Positions 27,307-35,134 of a stretch of 64,000 nt of DNA are shown here, piece by piece; the stretch's first letter is position 1; each line of letters opens with the position of its first letter. This DNA comes from Oscillatoria nigro-viridis PCC 7112 (GTDB lineage Bacteria; Cyanobacteriota; Cyanobacteriia; Cyanobacteriales; Microcoleaceae), in contig NC_019729.1 of NCBI RefSeq assembly GCF_000317475.1, forward strand, positions 2,618,501 through 2,682,500. Direction: 5' to 3'. Under the pieces are notes generated by a model that did no database searches, was not told where the DNA came from, and saw only the letters and a program-made list of their open reading frames with translations. The translations under genes and the position numbers were made by a program.

Positions 27307-28581
27307 TTAATGATCGTAAACAGGATTGTCTTTAGGACTAATTAAATGCAGCAACTTTTGCTTGATATGCTCATCGAATACTTCCCATTTCAGCCTTGCA
27401 TAATCGCTATTCTCATTCCCGCCAGAAAGAAATCCCACCGGAATTTCAAAACCTCCTGCTTGACTTCTGCCGCCACCAAAAAAGCGTCCTTGAGCATCTT
27501 GACCGAAGGCTTCTTTAATAAATTCGTCGGGGTCGAGAGTAAGTTTATTAGTTCGCAGCGAGCCAATTACTACTTCAATTTCTTCGTCCTTGTCGTGAAC
27601 AATTGCGTAGACAACTGCTGTATGTACGTTCTCCTCTGTTACTAAAAAGTCCGCCGCTTGGGGAATAGAATCCCGATCGTCATAGCGGAGGTAGCCGATG
27701 CCGGCGATCGAAAAATTGTTCTGGACGGTGCGGTGTTTGAGCGATCGCTCGATCGCGTCCATCACCCACTTAGAACGAGACGACTGCAACACGGCATTCA
27801 GCAACTGCGGGTCGTAAAACCTGCTCAAATAAGCCGCAGCTAAAAAGTCCTCCTCCTGAGCTTGTCTGAGGGCGTTCGTATCCGATCGCAAACCGTGCAT
27901 CAAAGCTGTAGCACACTTGACGTGCAGGCTGACGCTGGCGTCGAGAGTTAGGAGTCCGGCCTGTAAATACTCGGCAAAAATCGTGGCTGTAGCGCGGATT
28001 TGGGGGCGCAAATCGGTAAATTCTGCCTTGATTTCCCCCTGTAAATTGTGGTGGTCGATGACGGCGGCGATCGGAACTCCGGCCGCTAAAATATACTCGG
28101 TTAAGTTACAAGTCGTCCCTTGGTTGTCGATGAAAGCGCAGCCCTGAAACACCGACAAATCCTTAGTTTTTACTGTTTCCAGCGTCCACCGCTGCAACGG
28201 CAACCCTGTCAATTTAACTAAGGCAATGTTTTCTTGGTGGCTGAGGGCGCCGGCGTAGATAATCTCGCAGAGGATATCGTATTGTTCGGCGATTAATTTG
28301 TAAGTCCAAGCGCTGGAAAGTGCGTCGGGATCTGGAAAATCTTGCAGCAATATTAATTGGCGAGTGCCTTTGTGCCGATCGAACATTTGGCGCAATTGCT
28401 CGACTTTGCGATCGTGCAATTCCTCGCGGAGACGGCCGCGATTCTCTTCGGAAGCAACTTCAGCTTTGCTGCGCCGTTTCCCCGGCGCACTCACTGCGGG
28501 TACAACCTCGCTGCCGGGCTCAAGTTCACCTTCGCGGTTGTCGGATGTTTCATCGGAATTGTTAGGGGGATGGTCTTTCAT
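27307..28581 (-). CDS. DHH family phosphoesterase (NrnA/RecJ-like) with acidic N-terminal extension
   Basis: 424 residues. An unusual charged, disordered N-terminal stretch of about 65 residues precedes the DHH domain, with DFPDPDALSS as motif I, a FIDNQG block, and VIDHHNLQG carrying the DHH signature. The C-terminal DHHA1-like part ends GRFFGGGRSQAGGF. Family members are Mn-dependent enzymes that degrade short oligonucleotides, pAp or cyclic dinucleotide products. A c-di-AMP/pGpG-type role is possible but not shown. The ATG at 28581 gives the long form; a second Met near residue 66 would remove the tail. Confidence 0.85.
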   Translation of the reverse strand: MKDHPPNNSDETSDNREGELEPGSEVVPAVSAPGKRRSKAEVASEENRGRLREELHDRKVEQLRQMFDRHKGTRQLILLQDFPDPDALSSAWTYKLIAEQYDILCEIIYAGALSHQENIALVKLTGLPLQRWTLETVKTKDLSVFQGCAFIDNQGTTCNLTEYILAAGVPIAAVIDHHNLQGEIKAEFTDLRPQIRATATIFAEYLQAGLLTLDASVSLHVKCATALMHGLRSDTNALRQAQEEDFLAAAYLSRFYDPQLLNAVLQSSRSKWVMDAIERSLKHRTVQNNFSIAGIGYLRYDDRDSIPQAADFLVTEENVHTAVVYAIVHDKDEEIEVVIGSLRTNKLTLDPDEFIKEAFGQDAQGRFFGGGRSQAGGFEIPVGFLSGGNENSDYARLKWEVFDEHIKQKLLHLISPKDNPVYDH

Positions 28582-28787
28582 CGTTGAAAATTAACAATTT
28601 AACTATTTCAGGATTTGCACGGCATTCGATCTTAAACCCGGTTTCTTTGTAGATGCCTTTTTGTCAAAGCCCGTACTTTTTACAAGAAACCTGATTTAAG
28701 ATCGTAAATTCTCTCTTTACTTTTTTAATTCATGCAGAGAGTGCGTGTTGCCAGGGACGAAGCAATCTCAGGACTCACAACTCCCGC

Positions 28788-28821
28788 AAAAAACCCCCGC
28801 GCTTGCGCTGACAGGGGTTTT
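28788..28821 (-). terminator. Rho-independent terminator for the HNH gene
   Basis: On the minus strand AAAACCCC, a GC-rich loop, then GGGGGTTTTTT. The stem begins at the stop codon of the HNH gene. Confidence 0.7.
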
Positions 28822-29317
28822 AAAGGCCGATTACATATTTTTGCCATTCTTTGTGCATACCGCTCTTAACGTGTTTAGTGACTTCAAAATAAAGACCGCT
28901 GTGAGGTTTCCGAGGCGGATAGCGCAGCGGCATTCCCGCTTCTTTCGGCGTGCGGCTGCCTTTATTGACATTGCAGCGCACGCAGGCGGTGACGAGGTTT
29001 TCCCAACAGTCGCCTCCTCCGCGCGATCGGGGAATGACATGATCGAGGGTTAAATCGTCCCCCGTATAACTACAGTATTGACAAGAGTGTGCATCCCGGT
29101 GCAAGATGTTCCGGCGGGTTAGCGGAATATCCTTATAGGGAACTCGGACGTAATGCCGCAGTCGGATCACAGTTGGTAGCGGGAAGTTTGGCGCAATAAA
29201 TTTCCCGTTGTGTTCTACCTGTTCTGCTTTTCCTTTCAGCAACAAAACTACCGCCCTTCGCCAATTGGTGATGTTAAGGGGTTCGTAGGAGGCGTTCAGC
29301 ACCAGAACATTGGCCAT
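28820..29317 (-). CDS. HNH endonuclease family protein
   Basis: 165 residues. The zinc-stabilised beta-beta-alpha-metal core is clear: SCQYCSYTG, then [19 protein letters not shown] with the catalytic histidine, and [14 protein letters not shown]. The N-terminus ([15 protein letters not shown]) is the form found in short HNH proteins widespread in cyanobacteria. These are stand-alone proteins outside introns, with unknown targets, perhaps DNA repair or nicking. The gene is monocistronic with its own terminator. Confidence 0.9.
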   Translation of the reverse strand: MANVLVLNASYEPLNITNWRRAVVLLLKGKAEQVEHNGKFIAPNFPLPTVIRLRHYVRVPYKDIPLTRRNILHRDAHSCQYCSYTGDDLTLDHVIPRSRGGGDCWENLVTACVRCNVNKGSRTPKEAGMPLRYPPRKPHSGLYFEVTKHVKSGMHKEWQKYVIGL

Positions 29318-29661
29318 TGTTGATTATTAAAGAGAATATTTTTTTCGATGTTAACACAGGTTCCACTTTAGGTGGGACGGCATCAGGGACAGCGAGGCTC
29401 AGCAAAAAACGGTGAAAAACCACTCCTTTACCCTATACCTTCGCGCCTGGGCCTCCTGGGGCTGCATCTATTTTCTGCCTTTCGTGTTTGTCAGCGAGCT
29501 TTTTTCCCGGAGTTTTGGCCCAGATGAGGCCAGTGTGTGCGATCGCAAAAATTTGCCGAATAAATTTTATTTTTTTCTCTAAATGCCTAATCTTCCCGGC
29601 AACAAACACTTTAACTTTTTAGACTATTAGTAACCTTAAATGAAAAAGCTTATTACTGCTC
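29318..29661. promoter_or_regulatory. Divergent intergenic region between HNH and COP23 genes
   Basis: No gene-like frame. It must hold divergent promoters for the flanking genes; AT-rich stretches at 29325-29360 and 29560-29640 are the likely sites, but no box is convincing. Confidence 0.3.
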
Positions 29662-30126
29662 ATGAAATTTCGGATCTTAAAGTCTGCTTTTAGCGCGTCA
29701 ATTATTGCTCTTGCGGCTCCGATTTTAGCAAACAGTCCAGCCTTGGCCCAAACACCTTCTTTCTTCTGCGGCGCTGCTGGCGGCCGCCCAGCTACAATTG
29801 CAGTCCAACAAGGCAAAAATATTCCCGTTATTTTGTGGCTAGCTGATAACTATTTCAATGAATCAGGAGAAGATGCGATTACTCGGTGCACCAGAGTCTC
29901 AGGAATTCTCAATAACTCGCAACCGCAAGGAAGCTGGGAGAATATTGTCACAGCAGGTGCATCTACCAGCGGTCAACTAATTATTTGTGCAGCTAATCCT
30001 CAAGACGGTTCCTGTAGATTATTATATCAAGTACCCAAAGGCCAAAATCCCGAACAAGCCCGACAAGAACTCTTAAAAAGAGTTACAAATCCTAATGTAA
30101 GTGTTTCGCCTGTTAAAGTAAATTGA
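29662..30126 (+). CDS. COP23 domain protein, secreted
   Basis: 154 residues. A signal peptide is evident (hydrophobic SAFSASIIALAAPILA, cleavage near ALAQ at about 30). The mature part starts with FFCGAAGGRPATIAV and contains ITRCTRVSGIL and two further cysteines (IICAANPQDGSCRLLY). This is the pattern of COP23, a circadian-oscillating membrane/periplasmic polypeptide family of cyanobacteria with no known biochemistry. Four cysteines suggest two disulfides in the periplasm. Monocistronic. Confidence 0.8.
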   Translation: MKFRILKSAFSASIIALAAPILANSPALAQTPSFFCGAAGGRPATIAVQQGKNIPVILWLADNYFNESGEDAITRCTRVSGILNNSQPQGSWENIVTAGASTSGQLIICAANPQDGSCRLLYQVPKGQNPEQARQELLKRVTNPNVSVSPVKVN

Positions 30127-30149
30127 TAGTCATTAGTAGAGACATGGCA

Positions 30150-30377
30150 TTGCCCATAGGTGTCAACTTAAGGTACAACCAATAGTCCGGCAGGGGTTTC
30201 AACCCCTGCCTCAAAGCTAAAGTCCTCGATCGAGAGGACTAATGAGTGGAGATTCTTCTCTTCAGTCCTCTTTGAGAGGACTTTCGCTATTAGACAGGGG
30301 TTTCAACCCCTGGCGGACTTGATGGATGGCTAACGGACTTGGCGGGCTGACAGCTTAAGTTGACACGCTTTGGGCAA
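30150..30377. mobile_element. Terminally inverted element with GTGTCAACTTAAG ends (copy 2)
   Basis: Ends GTGTCAACTTAAG (30160-30172) and CTTAAGTTGACAC (30354-30366), with the inversion continuing outward as TTGCCCA/TGGGCAA. The interior consists of the dispersed hairpins GGCAGGGGTTTCAACCCCTG and AGTCCTC..GAGGACT. It matches the element at 10968 only in its ends. It fills the gap between the COP23 and AAA/WD40 genes. Confidence 0.65.
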
Positions 30378-30389
30378 AAGCCTTTGTCC

Positions 30390-33131
30390 CTACTTGCAGA
30401 TATTTGAAACTCTGGTAAAATACTTGGGTTGAGTGGTGAAAAAATTGCAGCTTTGCTTCAGCAATTCTTCTAAACCTTCAACCTGCCTCAACCAGACAGT
30501 GCCGTTGCTTCCAGCGATAGCAATTTGCTTTCCGTCTCGACTCCAACTGACACTAACAACATTCTCATCGAACTCAAATTGAGCAACCTGCCGACCCGCT
30601 AAATTCCACAGCCGCACTGTCTTGTCAATTCCCACTGTAGCAAGCCGTTCTCCGTCGGGACTAAAACTAATTGATTTCGCATCTAAATGCAATGTTTGAA
30701 ATTCCTTAACTAATTCTTTTTCTGACAGATTCCACAGCCCAACTTTGCCATTCAATGTTACTGTAGCAAAGCGATACTGGTGTTGAGCCGGAGTGAAACT
30801 GAGCCCAATTGCCTGAACAGGCAGTGTTTTTTCCAGCTTGCCCGACAAATCCCAAATTCGCACTCTAGAGTTGCCATCTAACGTTGTTATAAAATCGCCG
30901 TTTGGGCTAAAATTTACGCTTCTCACTAAGCCGTTGTGACCGGGGAGTTTCACGCTAGATGATATTGATTTGGGCAGTTTTGCCAATTTCCAAATTGCAG
31001 CATTGCTGTCTATTCCTGCGGCCGCCAACAACTGTCCTTCGGGACTAAAACTGATGCTGGTAACTGAGCCTTGAATTCCTTTCAAAGTAGAAATATTTTT
31101 ACCTGATAAATTCCATATTTTAACTGTGCTGTCCCTTCCGGCCGTCGCTAAAAATTTACCGTTCGGGCTAAAGTTTACCATATTAACTGACTGCTGCAAA
31201 GCTTTCCATTCAGCAATTTTTTGCCCGGACAAGTTCCAAATCCGAACTCGATCGTCTATTCCTGCGGTTGCTAAAATCTGCCTAGTTGGGCTAAAATTGA
31301 TGCTGGTAACTGCACCTTTATGACCTTGCCAATTTATCTTTATCTGCGGAATGAGGGACGCTTTTATCTCATGTGTTTCGCTAATTTTATCAAGGATTAT
31401 TTGTAAAGCTAACAGCGGTCTAGTTGCGGGATATTGTTCTAGGTTATGTTGGTTTCGTACCAAGGTTTTTAATTTTTTTCCGGAGGCGATCGCCCTCAGC
31501 AAAGCTTCTGATAAAGCTTCGCTGTTTTCAGTCTTTTGAGATACCGCCAACAGTAAAGCATCGCTGCCATTTTGTTCGATTTCAATACTTGCTTGTGCCA
31601 GTTTAAACCGCTGGTAAGCGAGAGTTGAAAAGCCGATCGCCGCCAGTAACGATGCTGCCAGTACGGCAGAACCGATGCCGATCCACTGTTTGGCTTTTTG
31701 TTTCGCAGAGTCAGCTTCACTCAAAGCTTTTTCGGCATCGCAGACAGCTTTTTTGGTTTCGAGTGTAGCTGAACGCAGCAGTTGATTTTGGTCGCTCAAA
31801 ATAACTTTCTGGCTAGCCGTCAAAAACTGAAAATCTTCGTTTCTCAAACTTTTTCCTGCCGCCCAAACTAATGCTGACTGCAAATCATCCCCTCGCAACA
31901 GTTGGGAATCATCTTCACAGCTAGAATTTAGCCATAGTTTGATAGCTTCCGAGTAAGGCGAGAGTTTTTCTAACTTTTCTGCAATTAATTCTTGGTTAAA
32001 TACAGCTTCATAAATAGGATTAGAAATTGTTAATTTTTCCGCGCGCTTAACGATTAATCCGCTCAATCGCAATTCCATTTGTTCCGCACTGCCATCGGGG
32101 ACACTTTCAGTTTGTGCTAAAATTTGCTGATACAATCCCAGTCTCCTGACAATGCGCTGGTTTTCTTTGAAAAGCCGATCGCGAATTGTGGACAAATGTT
32201 CGGGCACATCTTGAGTTTCCCAATTCTCCACGATTTTCAAGCGCACTACCTTCTCAACCCACTCTTTAGAAGAGTTAATTTTATCTTTCTCCCCCCCTTG
32301 CCAAGGGGGGGCTGGGGGGGGTAAATTCGGGATTAATTCGGCATTTTCCAACAATAGTTTGCACAGCTTTTGAGTCAAAAAAGGCTGCCCGCCCGTCCAA
32401 TACAATACTTCTCTCAAAACTTGATTAGGGCTGTCTGTAAGCTCTGCCAACCCCGCTGCTAGCGGTTGAGCTTCGGTTTCGTCAAAACCAGTTAATTCGA
32501 TCGCCTTGCCAATATTAAAAGGGGTATTGCTGCTGGCATTTTGCTCGCGGCACAAATCCGTCGGCGATGCTACGCCTAAAAGGGCCCAAGTTAGGCGATC
32601 GAACTCTGAATTGTTGGCGCGCTTGTTGTAGCACGATCGAATTAGCGCTAAAAAATCGTCGGCGGGAAAATCTAGGGCGAGAATGCTGTCGATTTCGTCA
32701 ATAAAAATGACAATATTGCTGGGAATGTTGGGTAGCAGTACGGTTTCGATGAATTCGCTCAATCTTTGAACCGGGGTTAAAAAATTGCGATCGCGCCACC
32801 AAGTCCGCACGTTGACAAGATCCGACAGGTTAAAGTTATTTTCGAGAATGCGTAGCAAACCAGCATACCACTGTTCGGGAGTGACGCCGCGGTTGCCAAT
32901 TTCCGAAATGTCGATCGCAGCACAAGCAATTCCTTCATTTCTCAGCCGCTGAATTGTCCGCACCTGCAAGCTAGATTTGCCCATTTGCCGGGAATTCAAA
33001 ACATAGCAAAATTCCCCGGCTTTCAATCCGTTATATAAATCGTCGTCGGCTTGCCGCTTCACATAATTGGGAGCGTTATTTGTCAAACTCCCACCGACTT
33101 GATAGTAACTGGGTTTTGTGGTAAAATTCAT
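30390..33131 (-). CDS. AAA-like (AAA_35) STAND-type NTPase with membrane segment and seven WD40 repeats
   Basis: 913 residues. The N-terminal AAA-like domain (about 10-390) has Walker A NSRQMGKSSL (Lys52) and Walker B IVIFIDEID. A coiled-coil stretch is followed by one transmembrane helix (WIGIGSAVLAASLLAAIGFS, about 484-505). A C-terminal propeller of seven WD units (about 590-900) shows repeated FSP-G-LATAG-D--V-IWNLSG blocks. The layout is typical of cyanobacterial signalling NTPases: a sensor propeller and a nucleotide-driven switch, possibly anchored to the membrane. The ligand is unknown. Another AAA_35 protein is encoded at 35135. Confidence 0.88.
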   Translation of the reverse strand: MNFTTKPSYYQVGGSLTNNAPNYVKRQADDDLYNGLKAGEFCYVLNSRQMGKSSLQVRTIQRLRNEGIACAAIDISEIGNRGVTPEQWYAGLLRILENNFNLSDLVNVRTWWRDRNFLTPVQRLSEFIETVLLPNIPSNIVIFIDEIDSILALDFPADDFLALIRSCYNKRANNSEFDRLTWALLGVASPTDLCREQNASSNTPFNIGKAIELTGFDETEAQPLAAGLAELTDSPNQVLREVLYWTGGQPFLTQKLCKLLLENAELIPNLPPPAPPWQGGEKDKINSSKEWVEKVVRLKIVENWETQDVPEHLSTIRDRLFKENQRIVRRLGLYQQILAQTESVPDGSAEQMELRLSGLIVKRAEKLTISNPIYEAVFNQELIAEKLEKLSPYSEAIKLWLNSSCEDDSQLLRGDDLQSALVWAAGKSLRNEDFQFLTASQKVILSDQNQLLRSATLETKKAVCDAEKALSEADSAKQKAKQWIGIGSAVLAASLLAAIGFSTLAYQRFKLAQASIEIEQNGSDALLLAVSQKTENSEALSEALLRAIASGKKLKTLVRNQHNLEQYPATRPLLALQIILDKISETHEIKASLIPQIKINWQGHKGAVTSINFSPTRQILATAGIDDRVRIWNLSGQKIAEWKALQQSVNMVNFSPNGKFLATAGRDSTVKIWNLSGKNISTLKGIQGSVTSISFSPEGQLLAAAGIDSNAAIWKLAKLPKSISSSVKLPGHNGLVRSVNFSPNGDFITTLDGNSRVRIWDLSGKLEKTLPVQAIGLSFTPAQHQYRFATVTLNGKVGLWNLSEKELVKEFQTLHLDAKSISFSPDGERLATVGIDKTVRLWNLAGRQVAQFEFDENVVSVSWSRDGKQIAIAGSNGTVWLRQVEGLEELLKQSCNFFTTQPKYFTRVSNICK

Positions 33132-33167
33132 AGGATAAAGTAAAATATCAAAAATATATTGCGGTCA

Positions 33168-33218
33168 TTCGGCGGTTGAAACCGCTACTACACAAACAAA
33201 GTCCGCCTTCGCGGACTG
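33168..33218. repeat. Dispersed repeat with CGGTTGAAACCG and GTCCGCC..GCGGAC hairpins
   Basis: Carries a small CGGTTGAAACCG palindrome and the hairpin GTCCGCCTTCGCGGAC. The same arrangement occurs at 39484-39528. Intergenic, between divergent genes. Confidence 0.65.
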
Positions 33219-33275
33219 AAGAAATGAGGCTTATTAAAGGAAACTTTTGTATGATACATTGTACCACAATACAAC

Positions 33276-34049
33276 ATGAAAACTGATTGGATTGGATATC
33301 ACCGCGAAAAAGATAAGTTAAGAACCGAAATTTGGTCTTTGCTGAAGCAGCAAGCCGCATCTATTGGCGATCCGTTTGGCCATATTCCAAACTTTGTCGG
33401 TGCCCAGTTGGCTGCCGAAAGATTGGCAACTTTACCAATATGGCAACAAGCAAAAACGATTAAGTGCAATCCAGATTCGGCGCAAAATCCGGTGCGTATG
33501 CAAGCTTTGCAAGATGGAAAACGCCTGTATATGGCAGTTCCGCGATTGACAGACGATCGCTGTTTTGTTGAGTTAACTGCTGAGGATTTGCAGAGGCAAA
33601 ATGTATCTATTGCTGAAAGTGCGTTAGCGAAGCCCTCGAAGAGGATCGCCCGCAAAGCACTCGATTGCGGAAAATTGGTAAGTTTTGCAGAAATGGAGCC
33701 GATTGATTTAGCAATAGTCGGCTGCGTAGCCGTGACTCCCAACGGTGGAAGAACCGGGAAAGGTGCAGGATTTGCAGATTTGGAATTGGCTATGCTCAAA
33801 GAATTCGGGTTAGTAGAAATCGATACGCCAATTGTAACAACAGTGCATCCTTTGCAAATAGTCGCAGATTTGCGTTTACCAATGCAAGCTCACGATTGGG
33901 CGCTGAATTGGATTGTTACTGCCCAGGAGGTAATTGAAACTAATACAACTTATCCGCGTCCAATTGGGTTAAACTGGGATAGTATACGGCCGGAACAGTT
34001 GGAACAAATTCCGATTTTGCGAAAGTTAAACGAACCGCGTAAGCGCTAG
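33276..34049 (+). CDS. 5-formyltetrahydrofolate cyclo-ligase family protein
   Basis: 257 residues. The MTHFS-like fold is indicated by the N-terminal REKDKLRTEIW, the block DLAIVGCVAVTPNGGRTGKGAGFADLE (nucleotide/folate loop, here quoted in part: GGRTGKGAGFAD) and the following histidine in TTVHPLQ. Canonical enzymes convert 5-formyl-THF to methenyl-THF with ATP. This longer variant resembles the MTHFSD-like branch, so the substrate is less certain. It is divergent from the AAA/WD40 gene. Confidence 0.75.
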   Translation: MKTDWIGYHREKDKLRTEIWSLLKQQAASIGDPFGHIPNFVGAQLAAERLATLPIWQQAKTIKCNPDSAQNPVRMQALQDGKRLYMAVPRLTDDRCFVELTAEDLQRQNVSIAESALAKPSKRIARKALDCGKLVSFAEMEPIDLAIVGCVAVTPNGGRTGKGAGFADLELAMLKEFGLVEIDTPIVTTVHPLQIVADLRLPMQAHDWALNWIVTAQEVIETNTTYPRPIGLNWDSIRPEQLEQIPILRKLNEPRKR

Positions 34050-34098
34050 GAAGCGAAGAAAGAAAGAAAGAAAGAAAGAAGAAGAAGGTAATTTCAGA

Positions 34099-34200
34099 TA
34101 AGCTGTTGCGGTATTTAAATTGTCTGTAAAAAAATCAAAGTTGTGTGGGGTGGGCGTCCCGGCCGCCCTGAGTATACAATTTAAATGCGCGACAGTTTAA
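34099..34200. mobile_element. Short inverted-end element, family AAGCTGTTRCG..ATTTAAA (copy 1)
   Basis: Left end TAAGCTGTTGCGGTATTTAAATTGT, right end in inverse ACAATTTAAATGCGCGACAGTTTA. A second copy is at 54051-54180. A GAAA simple repeat at about 34057-34085 precedes it. Confidence 0.6.
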
Positions 34201-34223
34201 CAATATTATTATTATTATTTATC

Positions 34224-34823
34224 TCAAGGTAAAAGAGAATTCACAGCGATCGCCCCAATTTCTCTCCCTTCAATAATAATCGGTATAACAGCCGATCGCC
34301 CAAAATCCAACCTTTGACTGTAATCTGACGGCTCAACTTCAACAAGAGGTTGAGAGTACACCTCAACCTGTTCTTCCACAAGATTCACAATCCAATAAAT
34401 CGCAATTCCAGCGCGGGCATAAATCTGTTTTTTGACAGTGCGATCGCGCTGAAGCGTCGTATCGGATACTTCAACAATCAGGGCAATATCTTCAGCACCA
34501 GGATGGCGATCGAGATACTGCCGCGTATCCCCTCGGACAACCACTAGATCGGGTTCGGGTTCGCTGTTAGATAGCGTTATCGGTTCTTGGGAATCAACAT
34601 ACCACCCCGCAGGTAAAATATGCTCTAAAGCTGTTCTGACAAGACGAGTTGTTGCTCGATGCGGTGGATTTTTTGGGATTTTGAAAACCAGCCAACCTTC
34701 CAGCAATTCTACAGAGTCATCATCGGTGAGAATGCCGGCTTGAATTATCGCATGATACTGCTCGATGCTCAAGCGCCAAATCAGATCGTTCGGAATTGCT
34801 GCGACACTTTCAACAGGCAACAT
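34224..34823 (-). CDS. Uma2 family (DUF820) restriction-endonuclease-fold protein
   Basis: 199 residues. Characteristic elements are MSIEQYHAII-like DLIWRLSIEQYHAII, DDDSVELLEGWLV, the active-site region EPDLVVVRGD, DIALIVEVSDTTLQRD and the KKQIYARAGIAIYWIVNL block. The D-E-K pattern of the PD-(D/E)XK fold is present. These proteins are greatly expanded in cyanobacteria. Nuclease activity is predicted, the role unknown. It is followed by a 36-codon membrane ORF on the same strand's upstream side. Confidence 0.88.
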   Translation of the reverse strand: MLPVESVAAIPNDLIWRLSIEQYHAIIQAGILTDDDSVELLEGWLVFKIPKNPPHRATTRLVRTALEHILPAGWYVDSQEPITLSNSEPEPDLVVVRGDTRQYLDRHPGAEDIALIVEVSDTTLQRDRTVKKQIYARAGIAIYWIVNLVEEQVEVYSQPLVEVEPSDYSQRLDFGRSAVIPIIIEGREIGAIAVNSLLP

Positions 34824-34879
34824 AACAGTATGCAGGAGTTAATTTAGTTATGATTTTACCGACGAATTTTAACATATAT

Positions 34880-34990
34880 CTACTTTGTGGTGAACACGCG
34901 CCATGCAATGAAAGCTGTAAAAGCTAGATAACCAAACACGGTTATCCAATCTAGCCAATTATCGGAAGTTATCAAGAAAATATCGTTCAT
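34880..34990 (-). CDS. Possible 36-residue single-span membrane protein
   Basis: ATG at 34990, stop at 34880. The protein starts MNDIFLITSDNWLDWITV and ends WRVFTTK. One hydrophobic helix covers about 14-32, with a polar lumenal/cytosolic tip and a positively charged end, the form of small subunits of thylakoid complexes. No ribosome site is evident and no family is recognised with confidence; a resemblance to tiny NDH-1 or photosystem subunits is only structural. It lies between the Uma2 and TIR-AAA genes in the same orientation. Confidence 0.45.
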   Translation of the reverse strand: MNDIFLITSDNWLDWITVFGYLAFTAFIAWRVFTTK

Positions 34991-35033
34991 GGGCTGTTTT
35001 AATCTAAAAAGAGGTAGATTGTGATTTGTCGTT

Positions 35034-35100
35034 TGGTAGGGGCGGGTTTATGAGATTGTTCATTTTAGGCAATTATTGGCAGGTTTACCCGCCCCTACCA
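35034..35100. repeat. Inverted repeat TGGTAGGGGCGGGT..CCCGCCCCTACCA
   Basis: A 17-bp near-perfect inverted pair separated by about 30 bp just downstream of the TIR-AAA gene. It may act as a strong transcript end but lacks a T-run. Confidence 0.6.
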
Positions 35101-35134
35101 TATCTGGAATTATAGGATAGCAGAGCGATCGGAC

